Source: Tricholoma matsutake
Lineage: Eukaryota; Basidiomycota; Agaricomycetes; Agaricales; Tricholomataceae
Assembly (NCBI GenBank): GCA_026075535.2
Contig: AP026550.1
Location: forward strand, 4,774,001 to 4,838,000
Direction of reading: 5' to 3'
Length of the DNA: 64,000 nt
Each line of letters starts with the position of its first letter. Position 1 is the first letter of the stretch. The translations under genes and the position numbers were made by a program. Of this stretch, positions 1-10,321 are shown piece after piece. The notes under the pieces are model-generated. The model worked only from the letters and a program-made list of their open reading frames with translations. It was not told where the DNA came from and did no database searches.

Positions 1-78
1 TGTGATAGCTCGTCTGCAGACATATTCTGTCAGTCTGTACGCCATAATTTAATACCAGGCTCAAGGGGGGCGGAAACT
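1..78 (-). pseudogene. Ty1/copia pol fragment, downstream part
   Basis: The minus strand reads as an open stretch that could continue the copia reverse transcriptase found at 13887-14218, after the PV.TPL region that follows the FG motif. Both edges match across B1: a G-rich run then GGAAA at 65-76, and a G run then GGAAAA at 13888-13901. This fits the target duplication of B1. The piece is short and frame assignment is weak. Confidence 0.45.
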
Positions 79-96
79 GCTCCTTGACTTGTTACA

Positions 97-180
97 ACCA
101 CCATAAACAGTGGTAAATACTCCTGCTCGACGTTGGTAGCAACGTCGAGACTGCAATTTTCATCCAATCTTCGATCGGAT
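97..180 (+). other. Structured 5' leader of B1 (three hairpins)
   Basis: Hairpin 1 pairs 97-101 with 110-114. Hairpin 2 pairs 126-135 with 140-149, a perfect 10 bp stem with loop GTAG. Hairpin 3 pairs 162-168 with 174-180, with one mismatch here. The same three positions are paired in other B copies by different bases, for example 26323-26346 for hairpin 2, so the pairing rather than the sequence is kept. Function is unknown: export, translation, packaging and recognition by the LINE proteins are all possible. Confidence 0.7.
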
Positions 181-562
181 TTCACCATCACGAACGCTCT
201 CGGTGTCTCCAGGCCTGGCCTGATTTGCTAAGAGATCCATCCATCCGATCCCCGGGGATGCCCCGGTCATTGTTTCTGATAGTGACCGCTATCTGTCTCA
301 TTCTCCTGGGCTTCGAGGATCCTGGCTAGGTGAGTGGAGTCTATGAAAGAGTAGTCTGGGTCCCTTTGGGGGCTTAGAGTGGGTGTGGGATGCCTGCTTC
401 AATGCTTGCCCAAGTCGACGTGCTCGCTTAGTTGGGGGAGGTCTGGCTTAGGAGGAGGGACATTTTCACTGGACTGTTGGTTGTCTGTAAGGCTTCCAAC
501 CTCCATGCTCTGTGAATCACTACTACTAGGGACATGTTACACTGACTACCTGCTTGGAATAC

Positions 563-591
563 ACCGTCATTAAAAGGGGCTGGGCGACGGT
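563..591 (+). other. B leader hairpin 4 (covarying stem)
   Basis: ACCGTC (563-568) pairs with GACGGT (586-591) around a conserved TTAAAAGGGGCYGGG-type loop. In B11 the stem is ACCATCA/TGATGGT (34295-34301 with 34317-34323), and in B16 ACCATCG/CGATGGT. Two stem positions change on both sides together. Confidence 0.7.
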
Positions 592-1183
592 GCCCCCTGA
601 CGACTAGGACAACATTTGTGTGGCCGCTTTTCACCACCAACTCTCTACCTCTGGTGCTCACTCTTCTGGGGTGCTATGACCCGGGTTCAATCTTCTCCCA
701 CCAGGCAGCAGGATGTGTGGCCTGCTTGCCCCCTCGGAGCGTTTGGAGGCTGCATCGGGTGGACCCGGAACTCAGAGAAGGGACCAACCATTATCGATTC
801 CATGCTACATAGCTCGATTTCTACCATCATCTACTACTGCTAACTCACTCTCAATGCCCAAACAGCAAACCAGAGACCAAACTACACACCGGGGCCTTCA
901 CGGTAAACTTTGCACTCCCCCCCATATTCCTATCGGAGTCCTAGGAGTCCGAGTTTTCCGATAAGAGTCCAATCGGAATCTGATAGGAGTCCTACTAGTC
1001 TGACACTAGTCCTAGTAGTCTGATAGGAATCTGATCGGAATGTATTTTCATGACCATGTACTGTTGTTTCCAAGAAATTCCTAGTAAATTCCTAGTAAAG
1101 TCCTATGCAATTCCAGTATGAAGTCGGACTACCACATTTTGGAAGACTTAACTTTCCCCAAGTGCTTACAAAATAAGTGGGTA

Positions 1184-1264
1184 AAGCAGGGATTGAACCA
1201 TGGACCATGGGATGTAAGTCACATGATGACTAAACAAGCACTCAACCAGTTGAGCCACAGGAGA
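1184..1264 (-). other. tRNA-like unit with Pol III A and B boxes, left arm of the inverted-repeat element
   Basis: The minus strand reads TGGCTCAACTGGTTGAG (A-box-like, about 1242-1258), then about 45 nt, then GGTTCAATCCC (B box, 1189-1199). The spacing fits a tRNA gene, but the acceptor and T stems do not pair well, so it is a tRNA-derived relic or a SINE-type promoter, not a working tRNA. Confidence 0.55.
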
Positions 1265-2265
1265 ATTATTAAATATGTAATACAAAGTCCATTTAATGCA
1301 CTTAGGAATAGTTCACATATTTTTACCTCCCTCACGAGAGCTCGAAAAAAAATTGATTAGCCCTCGCAAAGACGCGAGGAACTAATATGACTAATATAGG
1401 TTAAAAAAATACCCCCCAATGCAAACACAGGGGGGAGACAATTAATTATACTATTTAAAATTCTACAAAAACAACAAACCACCCCCCCCATTTTGTGGGA
1501 GGGGAGGGAGTGGTGGTGCATTGCATTTTGGTGTGGAGGTGGTGACACGGCCATTAGCACCCATTCCACCCTATGAGCAAAGCTCGCAACGGTGGGGTTT
1601 GGGTGTTGGGGCGCTGTCTCCTTCTTGTAGACCCCATGATCCACCCCATAAGCAGATGCTCATGGCGGTGGCATGGTGTCCCCTGTGTGTCCCTCATCTC
1701 CTCCTCCCTCGTCTCCCCCTCCTCATCGTCATGCCACCCACTGTCCACCCCACGAACAGTTGCTCGCGAGGCTGGTGGTGAGTGGTGTGTCGTTCAGGGT
1801 GCCATCTTGTTGTCCCCACCCCCTCGTCATCCCCCCCTCATCGTCCCTTGCCGCCCTCGTCTTGTCCAGTGCTGGTGCCCATCGCCTTCCCCTCGTCTCC
1901 CCCTCCACCCTCCACCCTCTCGTCTCCCCCTCCACCTTCTCATCTCCTGCTCCCTGTCATTGTTGTTGTCGTCATCACTTCCTCGTCTCCCTCCCCATCC
2001 CTCTTTGTCTCCATGGGTGTTCATGGTGGGGCCCTGGCGGCGTCGTCAGGGTCATCTTGCATCCCTCCGCTGTTACCAACAGCTTAGAACCTAGAAGATG
2101 AAAGAAAAACAGTTAGTGTAAACTCAAAATCAAAGGGAAAAAAAAAACTTGCCTAGGGCCCGTCTGTCCGTCCGTTGTTACCCTGTAGTTTAGGAACTAA
2201 AAAACAAAAGAAAGATGTTACTTAGTTTAGAAAACAAGAAATGAATGAAAAAAAAAAAACTTACC

Positions 2266-2299
2266 GCAGCCCAAACGACAATTCTGTCGTTTGGGCTGC
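2266..2299. repeat. Perfect 15 bp hairpin
   Basis: GCAGCCCAAACGACA (2266-2280) and its exact reverse complement (2285-2299) are separated by four nt. The hairpin lies just after a 12-A run in the middle of the inverted-repeat element. Confidence 0.85.
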
Positions 2300-2532
2300 T
2301 TGTGTCCATTGATGGCCATTGGCCCCTCTTGACAGCACGGGAGTGGGAGTGGGAGTGGGTATGGTGGTGGTGGTGGTGGTTGAGGTGGGGAGGCGGCCGT
2401 GGTCATCGTCGTCATCGTTGGTGGTGGTGGTGGGAGAATGATGAGCTGGCAGGTGTGGTGACACGGCTTTGTGCTTTGTCATCACACCCACGGGAACGGT
2501 ATGTAGTGCAGTACAAGCACATACCTGCAATG

Positions 2533-2612
2533 ACCACTTAGTGTAGTGGTCTTGTTGTTACTGTAAGTTTATGTAATCATATTAGAGCTCTGGGGTTCAA
2601 TTCTGCCATGTG
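2533..2612 (+). other. tRNA-like unit with Pol III A and B boxes, right arm of the inverted-repeat element
   Basis: The plus strand has TTAGTGTAGTGGTC (A-box-like, 2539-2552) and GGTTCAATTCT (B box, 2594-2604) about 45 nt apart. It points outward, opposite to the unit at 1184-1264. The two units differ in sequence, so they are not simply the two arms of one inverted repeat. Confidence 0.55.
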
Positions 2613-3266
2613 TTTCTACTTTTTCTACTATTACTAAGCAATGCTGCTATCATTCCTATCGGAATCCTAGTTGTCCAATGTCTCTGCATAACCTCAGAAT
2701 ATTCCTATGTGATTCCTATGGCCAGACATTCCTAGGAAATTCCGATGGTCCAATCGGATTCTGATTGGACTGCATCAGACTGGACTAGGACTGAACCTGC
2801 CATTTGATGTCAATTTGGCTGGTGAAAATGACATCGGAATATGGTCAGATTCCGATCGGAGTCCGATCAGAATCATCGGAATCATCAGATTCCTATAGGA
2901 ATATGGGGGGGAGTGTAAAGACCTCCCTTCATGCCCCCCCCTATTCATGGGTGACATCTCTGACAATGATGCCCTGTACCACGACCCCTGATCTGCCCAG
3001 TACAGACCGGAGGTAGTAGCAATGTGGAAGGCGATGTGAGAGCTGTGGGCTGGAGAAAACCTCTCCAACCCTGAGGTAGACAAGGACTCTCTTGCTTTGT
3101 AGGAGGCCCTCGCTTATGCTGAAGGTGGGCCTAGGCATGCTATCGATCATGTGCAATGGGCACAGGTGTTGTTGTCGCACACAAACAATGGACACGTAGC
3201 CTCAAACAAGAGGATGTGTATACACAGGAGCTCAGCATTGCTAAGCTCCTTTATCTGGAGGCACCC

Positions 3267-3406
3267 TGGAGTGGTCAGGGATGCCCACTCCAGGGTGGTC
3301 ACATGATCTAGTAGATATACCTGTAGCTAGTCACATGTTAGTAGCTCGGCTTGCTATACCATCACATTCCACACCTTCAGCAAGGGAGACGCTCGGCATG
3401 TACCCA
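3267..3406 (+). repeat. Left LTR-like direct repeat (140 bp)
   Basis: It begins TGGAGTGG and ends CCCA. It matches 12764-12903 at about 95%, with seven differences, mostly transitions. Three are CpG in the right copy and CpA in the left. The first 26 nt form a hairpin ending CACTCCA. Confidence 0.75.
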
Positions 3407-3613
3407 TCTTGGTGATGAGAGTGTGATTCTTGCTTTAACACGCTGTCAGCTGCTTCTCTCAGGCTTTTTTCGGGCTTTTCTTGAGTTATATTGTCTATTC
3501 TCAGCTTTTTGTGCTATTCTGAGCTTCTTTGATATCTCTGTCACCGTAAAACTGCACCGTCCACTGTAAAACCATCTGTCATCTGCTGTAAAACCGTTTA
3601 ACTGCTCCACCCC

Positions 3614-4197
3614 ATGCTGGGCCCTGGAAACATGAAGAAGTCTTCGAAAAAGAAGACTATAATTACAACGGACTTGGAGTTGAACACTCTGCCTACACAG
3701 CCAATGCTTGACTTCCACAGCTTTCTTGAAATAGCAGAATACAAGAGCATTGCCCAATTCTGCACCTGGGCCTCCACCACTAGAGATGGCGTGAACCTCA
3801 GATTACTCTGGGAATGCACAATGGATGAAGGGGAGAAGTTGGGAATAAGGAAGGGGAAGAAGTTGGGAATAAAGGAAGGGATAGAGCAAGGGATGAACCT
3901 GGGCCATGAGGAAGGATATCTGGTTGTGAAGGAAGGATTTGACAGGATAATAAAGGCAGTAAAAACTAAAGGAACCTCGAAAGCATCCAACACCCATGAA
4001 ATGGCGACGCAGACAGACAATGACCAAAAAACAGCAGTCGGCGACTACTCAAACAATGCTCACCTCCTCTGCCGATGCCGTTATGCAAATGGCACCCAAC
4101 GATGAACTGCTGCATCTGCTGAACGATGCGGGGACATCCACTGAGCTGCCCAGCACCTGCAACATGGCCTCACAAACCTGCAAAGAACCCCCAGCTA
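3614..4197 (+). pseudogene. Gene-like ORF of the LTR-like element, 5' exon or N-terminal part
   Basis: Starts MLGPGNMKKSSKKK at 3614. After about 60 residues there is a Lys/Gly/Glu heptad-like segment (GEKLGIRKGKKLGIKEGIEQ) of probable coiled-coil type, then repeated TQT/SQT triplets (EMATQTD, ATTQTM, NMASQTC). The reading frame moves from that of 3614 to that of 3996 near an A6 run at 4026-4031, so a frameshift is likely. From memory, not a search, proteins with this build and a C-terminal WADDAxSLP motif are numerous in Boletales and unnamed. L1 interrupts it at 4198. The rest is at 9033-10125. Confidence 0.55.
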
Positions 4198-6248
4198 TCT
4201 CTCGGTCGGGGTTTCCTGCGCAAGTGGTAAACTTCTTCCGGTCATATCTGGTCGGTCGCAAGACGACCTACAAATGGAACGCTTTCTCATCTGGCTCCTT
4301 CGCAGCAGATGTGGGAGTGGGCCAAGGCTCTGCCTTGTCCCCTGTCTTATCGGCATTATACTTGACGCCCATTATGAAGCTCTTCAGAAGAAGCGAAGTC
4401 GGCAGAGATGTCGATCTCATGTCTTATGTGGACGATGGCACCCTCATCGCCCGCTCCCCACAGTTGGAAGATAATCTCCCCCTTCTGAAAAAAGCGTATG
4501 GCTGGATCTTCCAGGCATTCACCTCCCTTGGGCTTGTCCTCGAACATGACAAGTCCAAAATATTTCACTTCTCAAGGGCGAGGAGATTCACTCCCTTGCC
4601 CATCGATCTTGGCTTTGCCCCATACACGGGCACTACCCCCCTCAAACCCAAGGTTACCTGGAGGTACCTCGGGTTCTTCTTCGATCGCAAACTCTCCTTT
4701 AAGGAGCATACACGATTCTACTCCACCAAAGCCCTTACCACGGCTAGGGCAATGGGAATGCTCGGCAATTCTGTAAGAGGGCTAACCCCTATGCAGAAAC
4801 GCCTCTTGTACCGTTCGTGTGTCGTACCTATTATGACATACAGACTCAGACTATGGCACTTCAAAGGCGCGTGCGTCAAAGGTGTCATCAAAACGTTGGC
4901 CCAAGTGCAGTCCATTGCTGCACGCTGGATCCTCGGTGCATTCAGAACCACCCCAATTGGTGGCCTGGAAAGTATCGCCGGACTGCTGCCTATGCAGCTG
5001 TTACTGCGTCGTCTAGTCGACAGAGGGGTGTTCAGAACCCCTCTATTGGCTCCATCTCACCCCCTAAGAGCAATCTTAGGGCCTAATCACGTCGGTACTA
5101 CCCACTCTCATGAGCTAGGTCTCTGGGGAGGGAACGTGCTCGACACACTAAACCTACAAGGTCCATCTGTCGCCTCGGCTGCAGCTCTGGCCCTCGTACC
5201 AGGTGATGAATTCGACCCCTTTGGGGAAGAAAACACACCTGGAAACAGAGTGAAGGATTTATTCCCAACTTGTTTCTCCTCTCATCGCCTCACCTCTAAG
5301 GAGGATGGAGCGAGGAATTCTTACAGGAGTGACCTCGACAAGGCCTGGGCTTCTGCCCTGGTCGAGGACGACACTCTCGTCGTTGCAGTGGACGTGTCGG
5401 TGCCCACAGATGCCAAATTCCAAGCTGTCGCCTGCGCTCTCATCTTCGGACAGGGAGAACAGGTGGATCGCGTTGTCTCAGCCTCTGGAAGGAGAACCCC
5501 CCCAGAAGTCGAACTTTTCGCCCTCCAACTGGGTGTCTCAGCTGCTTGCAGCAGGGGATGCAAAAAGTTGGTGATCTTTTCGGATTCTACTACGGGCATT
5601 GAGTCCCTAATCAATCCACAACCACGTTCTGGGCAGATCTTCGCCCTGGACGCTTGTCGCTCCCTCCATCCCTGGCTAGCTGGAGACGAAGAGAGAATCG
5701 TTACATTCTGGCATGTCCCCTCGAAATTCAAGTGGAACGTTCACAAGATGGCTCACGATGTAGCTACATCTACCAAGATCTCCATGGGCAGACACCCGCG
5801 GACGTCCTTAGATTACCTTAAAAACCAGGTCGAGAAGGCCGTTTGTAAGGATTGGCACACCTGGTTCTCAGATCCGGCGTATCGTGGTCGGCACTTCTAC
5901 CAACTCAAAGGAGTAGGTGGAAGACCGGTATTACCCTCGACTCACAAAGGTGGGCCTTGGCTGAAAGTTATGGGGAACAACACTACGTTGACTTCCCGTT
6001 CAACTCGCATGATTACTGGCCACGCTCCTATAGGGGAGTATCGTCAACGTCTATCCCTCGACGGGGAGTACCAATGCTGGTGCCTTGGCCCCGAGATCCA
6101 AACTCGTGACCATCTACTACGCGTCTGCCCTAAGGTGGATTGCAAAGAGACTCGTGCAAGCCTAGACTCTGTCGAAGGCTTCACCGAATTCATGGACAGC
6201 AACCCAGCACTAGGGTCGTTCAACTCACTTGCGTGGGATCCAGGATAG
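4198..6248 (+). CDS. LINE ORF2 C-terminal part: reverse transcriptase and RNase H (L1)
   Basis: An uninterrupted frame of about 680 codons from within RT to the natural stop. RT block B (GVGQGSALSP) is followed by the catalytic YVDD at 4425-4436, the EHDKSKIFHFSR block and the LGFFFDRKLSFKEH block. RNase H follows: VDVSVP (first Asp near 5391), EVELFALQ (Glu), FSDSTTG (Asp near 5583) and HKMAHDVA. The last 90 residues carry a CWC-x7-H-x4-C cluster (YQCWCLGPEIQTRDHLLRVC), probably zinc binding. The enzyme would copy RNA at a nicked target. This copy lacks ORF1, the endonuclease and RT blocks 1-A, so it is dead on arrival although its frame is clean. The open frame extends upstream into host sequence only by chance. 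Confidence 0.92.
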
Positions 6249-6726
6249 GTTGTGCGCGCAGGGCGTATGACCCTCATCTGGTTCTAGCTAGTGTTATCGG
6301 TATGTCGGGGTGGCTGTAGGGCACCAGACGAGTCCGTTAACCCTCATAAAGGGGGCCCACCCGTGTTCAGGAGCGACTGTCAGGGAGGGGGGACATGAAA
6401 CTAGGTACTGGTTCGGGGAGGCGCCTGAGCACTTTCAGATCCACTGTCGGTTGCGCGTTATGGCTCTGTGGCCAACTACGCCCTCCTTTCCGAGCTGAGA
6501 GGCTCACATCGGGGCGGCAATATCCCCTAACTCTTGCACACATACCCGTAGGGATTCGGAGAACACGACATCGTCAAGCTTGGGTTGTCGGTACGCCACC
6601 ACTGGCAAGTCCGTTTACTCGATAAAGGGGGCCCCCTTAGTGGTCAGCGCAGCTATCCAGGTGGTTGGTGCGAAGATCAGCAGGAGGAGGACTTGGGCTG
6701 GGCGTAGTGTACTTCGTTTGTATGTC

Positions 6727-8958
6727 TTTTTTTTTTTTTTTTGGATCAGAATTTATAACACAGGTCTCGAACGCAGTCCGCAGAGCAGGTACAAACTTGG
6801 GTACTACTTTATCTACGCATTCCCCTCGCCCATCTCCCACTCAGGTCCCCGTTTTAGCCACTTTAGGTGGGCAGTGCCACAGACGTTGGCCTCTCAGCCA
6901 GGAAAGGCAATAATCTGGAGGGGGCGTCCCCCCCTCCCGAAGTTAGCCATTAGATCGCCCCCTGGAGCAAACGGTCCCCCAGCCACATGTCCGACCGAGG
7001 CCAGACCAGGCGCAGCAGTGTTAATTCACCGTAAATCCCCCCTTGCGGGAGGAATAACCATCTGCATTTTTCCAGCCAACAAGGATTGACCACCCCAGAC
7101 GAATGAGGTGGACCATCACCGTGTTGTGCACGAGTGACAGTAACAAGGCGGGTGGTTGTTCACCTGGTTATTCACCGTGACCGCCGTAAGTAGGGGGCCG
7201 AGACCCCCCTCGAGCAAATGCACCCATGTGCATGCACTCGATGACATCGTCCCCCCCGCAGTGGGGGGAAGGTATAGGGAAGCGACACCATGTCACCATC
7301 CCGATAGTGGCCACCAGTTACTTGGTGGCCGTGAACGTAGAGGGGGATAGACCCCTGTACTAGTTGCGGCGCTGCTGTCCACGAGGACCTCGAGGATGAC
7401 GGCGCCGTGCTGGGGACGAGGGTTCCCCAGATTGAGGCTCTGATTGAGCAGTGTGCACCGCCGCGTAGGAAGCCCGGAAGGCTGCCGGAGACGTGAGGTC
7501 GAGAGGTTTCGGAACGGCTGCTAGTTCCGCCGACATCGTCTCAGACAGTCGCCAGGTGGTCGTGAATAACTCCCAGGCCACTTGGCGCCATGCGTTCCTC
7601 TCTGCAGGGGGAACGGCGGACGTACGGACGGTACCAATGAACATGGTCATCGCGTCGAGTTGGTGTAGCATGGCATGAGAGGTGGCTTCAATTTCCAACC
7701 TGTCATTCACAGATAGCGGCACTTCGTCCTCCACCAACTCAGGGATGGGGGGCAAAGGCGGTAACGGGGCAGGGGATGCCTCCGGATAGAAGAGCTCGAC
7801 CATGCCGAGCTCCTGTGTATACATGTCCTTGCGTTCGAGACTGCGAGTCCAACGTTTATGTGCGATATGGACGTCCTGCGCCCACAGCACACGGTCGATC
7901 GTTTACCTCGAGGCTAGCTTAGGGCTGCTCTCGGTGTAATTGAGGGCCTCCTGCATAGCAAGAGAATCCTCGTTGTCGTCATCATCGTTAGGGTCGGAGA
8001 GGTCTTCCCTGGCCCATAGATCTCTAGCTGCCCTGAAAGCAGCTGCTACCTCCGATTTGTCTTGCACGAACCGGGTGTCGTAGTCTTGGACGTCATCATC
8101 AAAGATGTCGCCGGTGATCAGAACGGGGTCGCGTAGACCCCGATGTGGTGGTTGGACTCTGGTTCGCCGTTTGGGCATTGAGAGAGTGTGTGTTAGTGCT
8201 AGTAGATGATGGTAAGAATCAAAATACGCAGCGTGGAATCGATAACGGTTGGTCCCTTATCTACATTCCGGATCCACCCGATCCAGCCTCCGAACGCTCC
8301 GAGGGGGCGAGCAAGCCGCACATCCTGCTGCCTAGTGGGAGAATATTGAACCCGGGTCATAACACCCTAGAAGAGTGAGCACCGGAGGTAGAGAGTTGGT
8401 GGAGAGTGGCGGCCACCAAGGTGACGACCTAGCTGCCAGGGGGCACCATCGCCCGGCCCCTTTTAACGATGGTGTATTCCAACGGGTAGTCAGTGTAGCA
8501 TGTCTCTAGTAATAGAAACTCGCAGAGCATGGAGGCTAGAAGCCTCCCAGACAACCAGCAATCCAGTGATAACATCCCTTCTCCCTAAGCCAGACCTCCC
8601 CCAACTAAACGAGTGTGTCGACTTGGGCGAGCATTGAAGCAGGCATCCCACACCGACTCTAAGCCCCCAGAGGGACCCAGACTACTCTTTCATAAACAAC
8701 ACTCACCTAGTCAGGATCCTCGAAGCCCAGGAGAACGAGACAGATAGCAGCCATTGTCAAAAACAATGACCGGGGCATCCACGGAGATCGGATGGACGGA
8801 TCTCTTAGCAAATCAGGGCAGGCCTGGAGACGCCGAGAGCGTTCGTGATGGTGAAATCCGATCGAAAATCGGATAAAATTGAAGTGTCGACGTCGCGTGC
8901 AACGTTGAGCAGAGGTGTTTACCACTATTTATGGTGGTTGTAACAAGTCAAGGAGCGT
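6727..8958 (-). mobile_element. B-family copy B2, full length
   Basis: T tract 6727-6742 (its A tail), tail GGATCAGAATTTATAA and head ending at 8956. The duplication CTTCGTTTGTATGTC lies at 6712-6726 and 8959-8973. It inserted 60 nt from the 3' end of L1. The 5' leader is 8179-8956 and the 3' UTR 6743-7359. Confidence 0.92.
7360..8178 (-). pseudogene. B-family protein, one nonsense mutation (B2)
   Basis: Reads from MPKRRTRVQPPH at 8178 to the stop after GQQRRN at 7360. It is full length except for a TAA after KLASR (about 7903), where intact copies have CAA (Gln), a single C-to-T change. Otherwise it keeps the acidic N-terminus, the QELGMVEL motif, the Pro-rich linker, the helical C-terminal half and the basic tail (ARRRHPRGPRG). 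Function unknown, as for the intact copy at 43060. Confidence 0.85.
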
Positions 8959-9035
8959 CTTCGTTTGTATGTCTCTACCACGGACTGCGATCGGGCGCCG
9001 CGTTATAAACTTTTGACCCAAAAAAAAAAAAAAAA
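8959..9035 (+). other. 3' terminus of L1 with A tail
   Basis: The last 60 nt of the LINE after the B2 insertion: CCACGGACTGCGATCGGG, then CGCCGCGTTATAAACTTT, TGACCC and A15. This is the LINE form of the 3' tail that B shares in modified form. Confidence 0.9.
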
Positions 9036-10125
9036 GAACCCCCAGCTACCACTGCTCTCATTACCAGCCCTCCCTTCCCTTCTAACGCTGCCATGTCACC
9101 GCTAACAGCTCCTGCACAGCCGCCATCAACGACGCCAACGTCATTGACAACCACCACCACTGTCAACATCAATATGCAAACAGCACCCTATGAGGCAACC
9201 CCTGCTAGTCCGACATCACCACCATCACTGCCAGCACAGCCCCCATCAATGTCGTCAACAATGTCAACAACCACAACGCGCCTGGTTTTCCAGTGTGGCC
9301 CCCTTCCCCCAACTGCCCAGAAACGATGGCACTCGCTTCCAAGTCGACCCATAGCTCCCCAGCACACCCCCCTGCCTCCGTTTTCGCACCCTGAAGCCCC
9401 CAGTGCTGCCGCCATGTCCCCGTCAACAATGGCGCCCACAGCTGCTACAACCACCCCCAAAAAAGTGTCTAGAGCATTGTCAAGTACCCAGATGACTGCC
9501 ACAGCTGCAGGTACCCCCCAGCAAGCCCTAAATGATGCACAGAGCCCGTCTACAGCCCAGAACATGCCGTTACACACCTACGCACCCACGTGTCCATTGG
9601 AACGCGCCGTCTGCTCAACAGACAAATTCTGCCAGCCCCCCTGTCCACAACGACGACCCAGCAGCCCCCACACACCTCCCACCCCCTCCCTGCTTACCCC
9701 CATTACCCCCGTTTTGCCTTACGAGCCCAACACGGTGCCTCATGCATCCACGTGGCTCGCCACATCATCATCGACAGGTTCGTTGATGACGGCCATATCC
9801 CCCACTCTGCCTCACTCTGAGCCACATGCTGCAGCTCCAGGATGATGAGACACCCCCTGGCATGTCACAGCACCCCCCAGATGTGCCCCAACCACCCTGC
9901 TTGCCCCAGGAGCCCCGGGAACATGCTGTCTCATTACCCCCGCCTCTCATCAAGCCACCATTGAGCCCTACAACACCTTCCATGCATTTCAACTGGGCAG
10001 ATGATGCTGAGTCCCTGCCTATTCCACCACATACTGCACCTGCACCCCCACAAGACATCTCCAGTCTGAAAACAGGCTGCCCACAGCCGTTTGGGACTCT
10101 ACAACGACGGACTCAACAACGATGA
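9033..10125 (+). pseudogene. Gene-like ORF of the LTR-like element, C-terminal part
   Basis: Continues the ORF cut at 4197. It is a Pro/Thr/Ser-rich low-complexity region of about 260 codons in the frame ending at 9845, with repeated STMSTTTT and PTAATTTP stretches. After a frameshift near 9830 comes a second segment with MHFNWADDAESLP, PQDISSL and PFGTLQRR before a stop at 10125. The WADDAxSLP block is what I associate with the Boletales family. Two frames and an insertion make it non-functional. An alternative is a gene with introns. Confidence 0.5.
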
Positions 10126-10321
10126 CCTCCCCTGCACTATTTTCCATCTTGAAATTTTTCTAGTTTAGCTCTGCCTTCTCTCATTCCACCTCATCCTTTT
10201 ATTACTTGATGACATCCCGCCGGTATAGGACAAGGAAGACCCATCATTACTATTCCTGTTGGAGTAGCACCCGTACTCACCACTCCTGTTCTGAAGCTTG
10301 ACTGGGATCAAGACCCCCGGC

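Larger units (their letters stand above)
908..2920. mobile_element. Non-autonomous DNA transposon-like element with terminal inverted repeats
   Basis: The first 33 nt (908-940), starting CTTTGCACTCCCCCCCATA, are the inverse of the last 33 nt (2888-2920) with three mismatches. Inside each end lies 100-250 bp packed with short imperfect palindromes of the GATTCC/GGAATC type (about 925-1045 and 2650-2900). The centre is AT-rich, then pyrimidine-rich on the plus strand, with GGT/GGTGGT microsatellites near 2340-2430. No transposase is visible, and the ORFs inside are low complexity and unsupported. It interrupts the B1 ORF. I could not define a clean target duplication, because the right flank is disturbed by another C run at 2932-2941. 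Confidence 0.6.
854..3266 (+). pseudogene. B1 ORF, N-terminal and middle parts (degenerate)
   Basis: The B protein start MPK-QTRDQ lies at 854. The reading is lost at 907, where the inverted-repeat element begins, and resumes near 2946 with the GDI-D motif. It then covers the acidic DLSNPE, SLA-QEALAYAEGGP and QELSIAKLLYLEA regions up to 3266, where the LTR-like element cuts it. TAG replaces the Met codon after SLA at about 3101, and there are further frameshifts and a Glu-to-Lys change in the AEL motif. Not functional. Confidence 0.75.
4198..9032 (+). mobile_element. LINE copy L1, 5'-truncated, interrupted by B2
   Basis: LINE sequence runs 4198-6726 and 8959-9020, then an A tract to about 9035. 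The duplication AAAGAACCCCCAGCTA lies at 4182-4197 and 9033-9048. The copy starts inside the RT domain, so only the C-terminal part of ORF2 and the 3' UTR (6249-6726 and 8959-9020) were inserted. The UTR contains two GGGGGCCC palindromes near 6350 and 6627. B2 sits 60 nt before the 3' end. Confidence 0.9.

Noticed and set aside
79..300. HDV-like or hammerhead ribozyme at the B 5' end
   Set aside because: A TTGCTAAGAGATC stretch recalls the HDV active strand, but the first nucleotides have no partner for a P1 helix and no hammerhead core is present.
300..680. An intron in the B leader (TAGGTGAGT donor and CTCACTCTTCTAG-like acceptor)
   Set aside because: Splice-like sites are present in all copies, but a spliced sense intron would be lost on retroposition. 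Its presence in every copy argues against regular splicing of the mobile RNA.
1573..2101. Ser/Pro/Leu-rich ORFs in the inverted-repeat element
   Set aside because: Low-complexity pyrimidine-rich DNA open in several frames at once; no domain or conservation.
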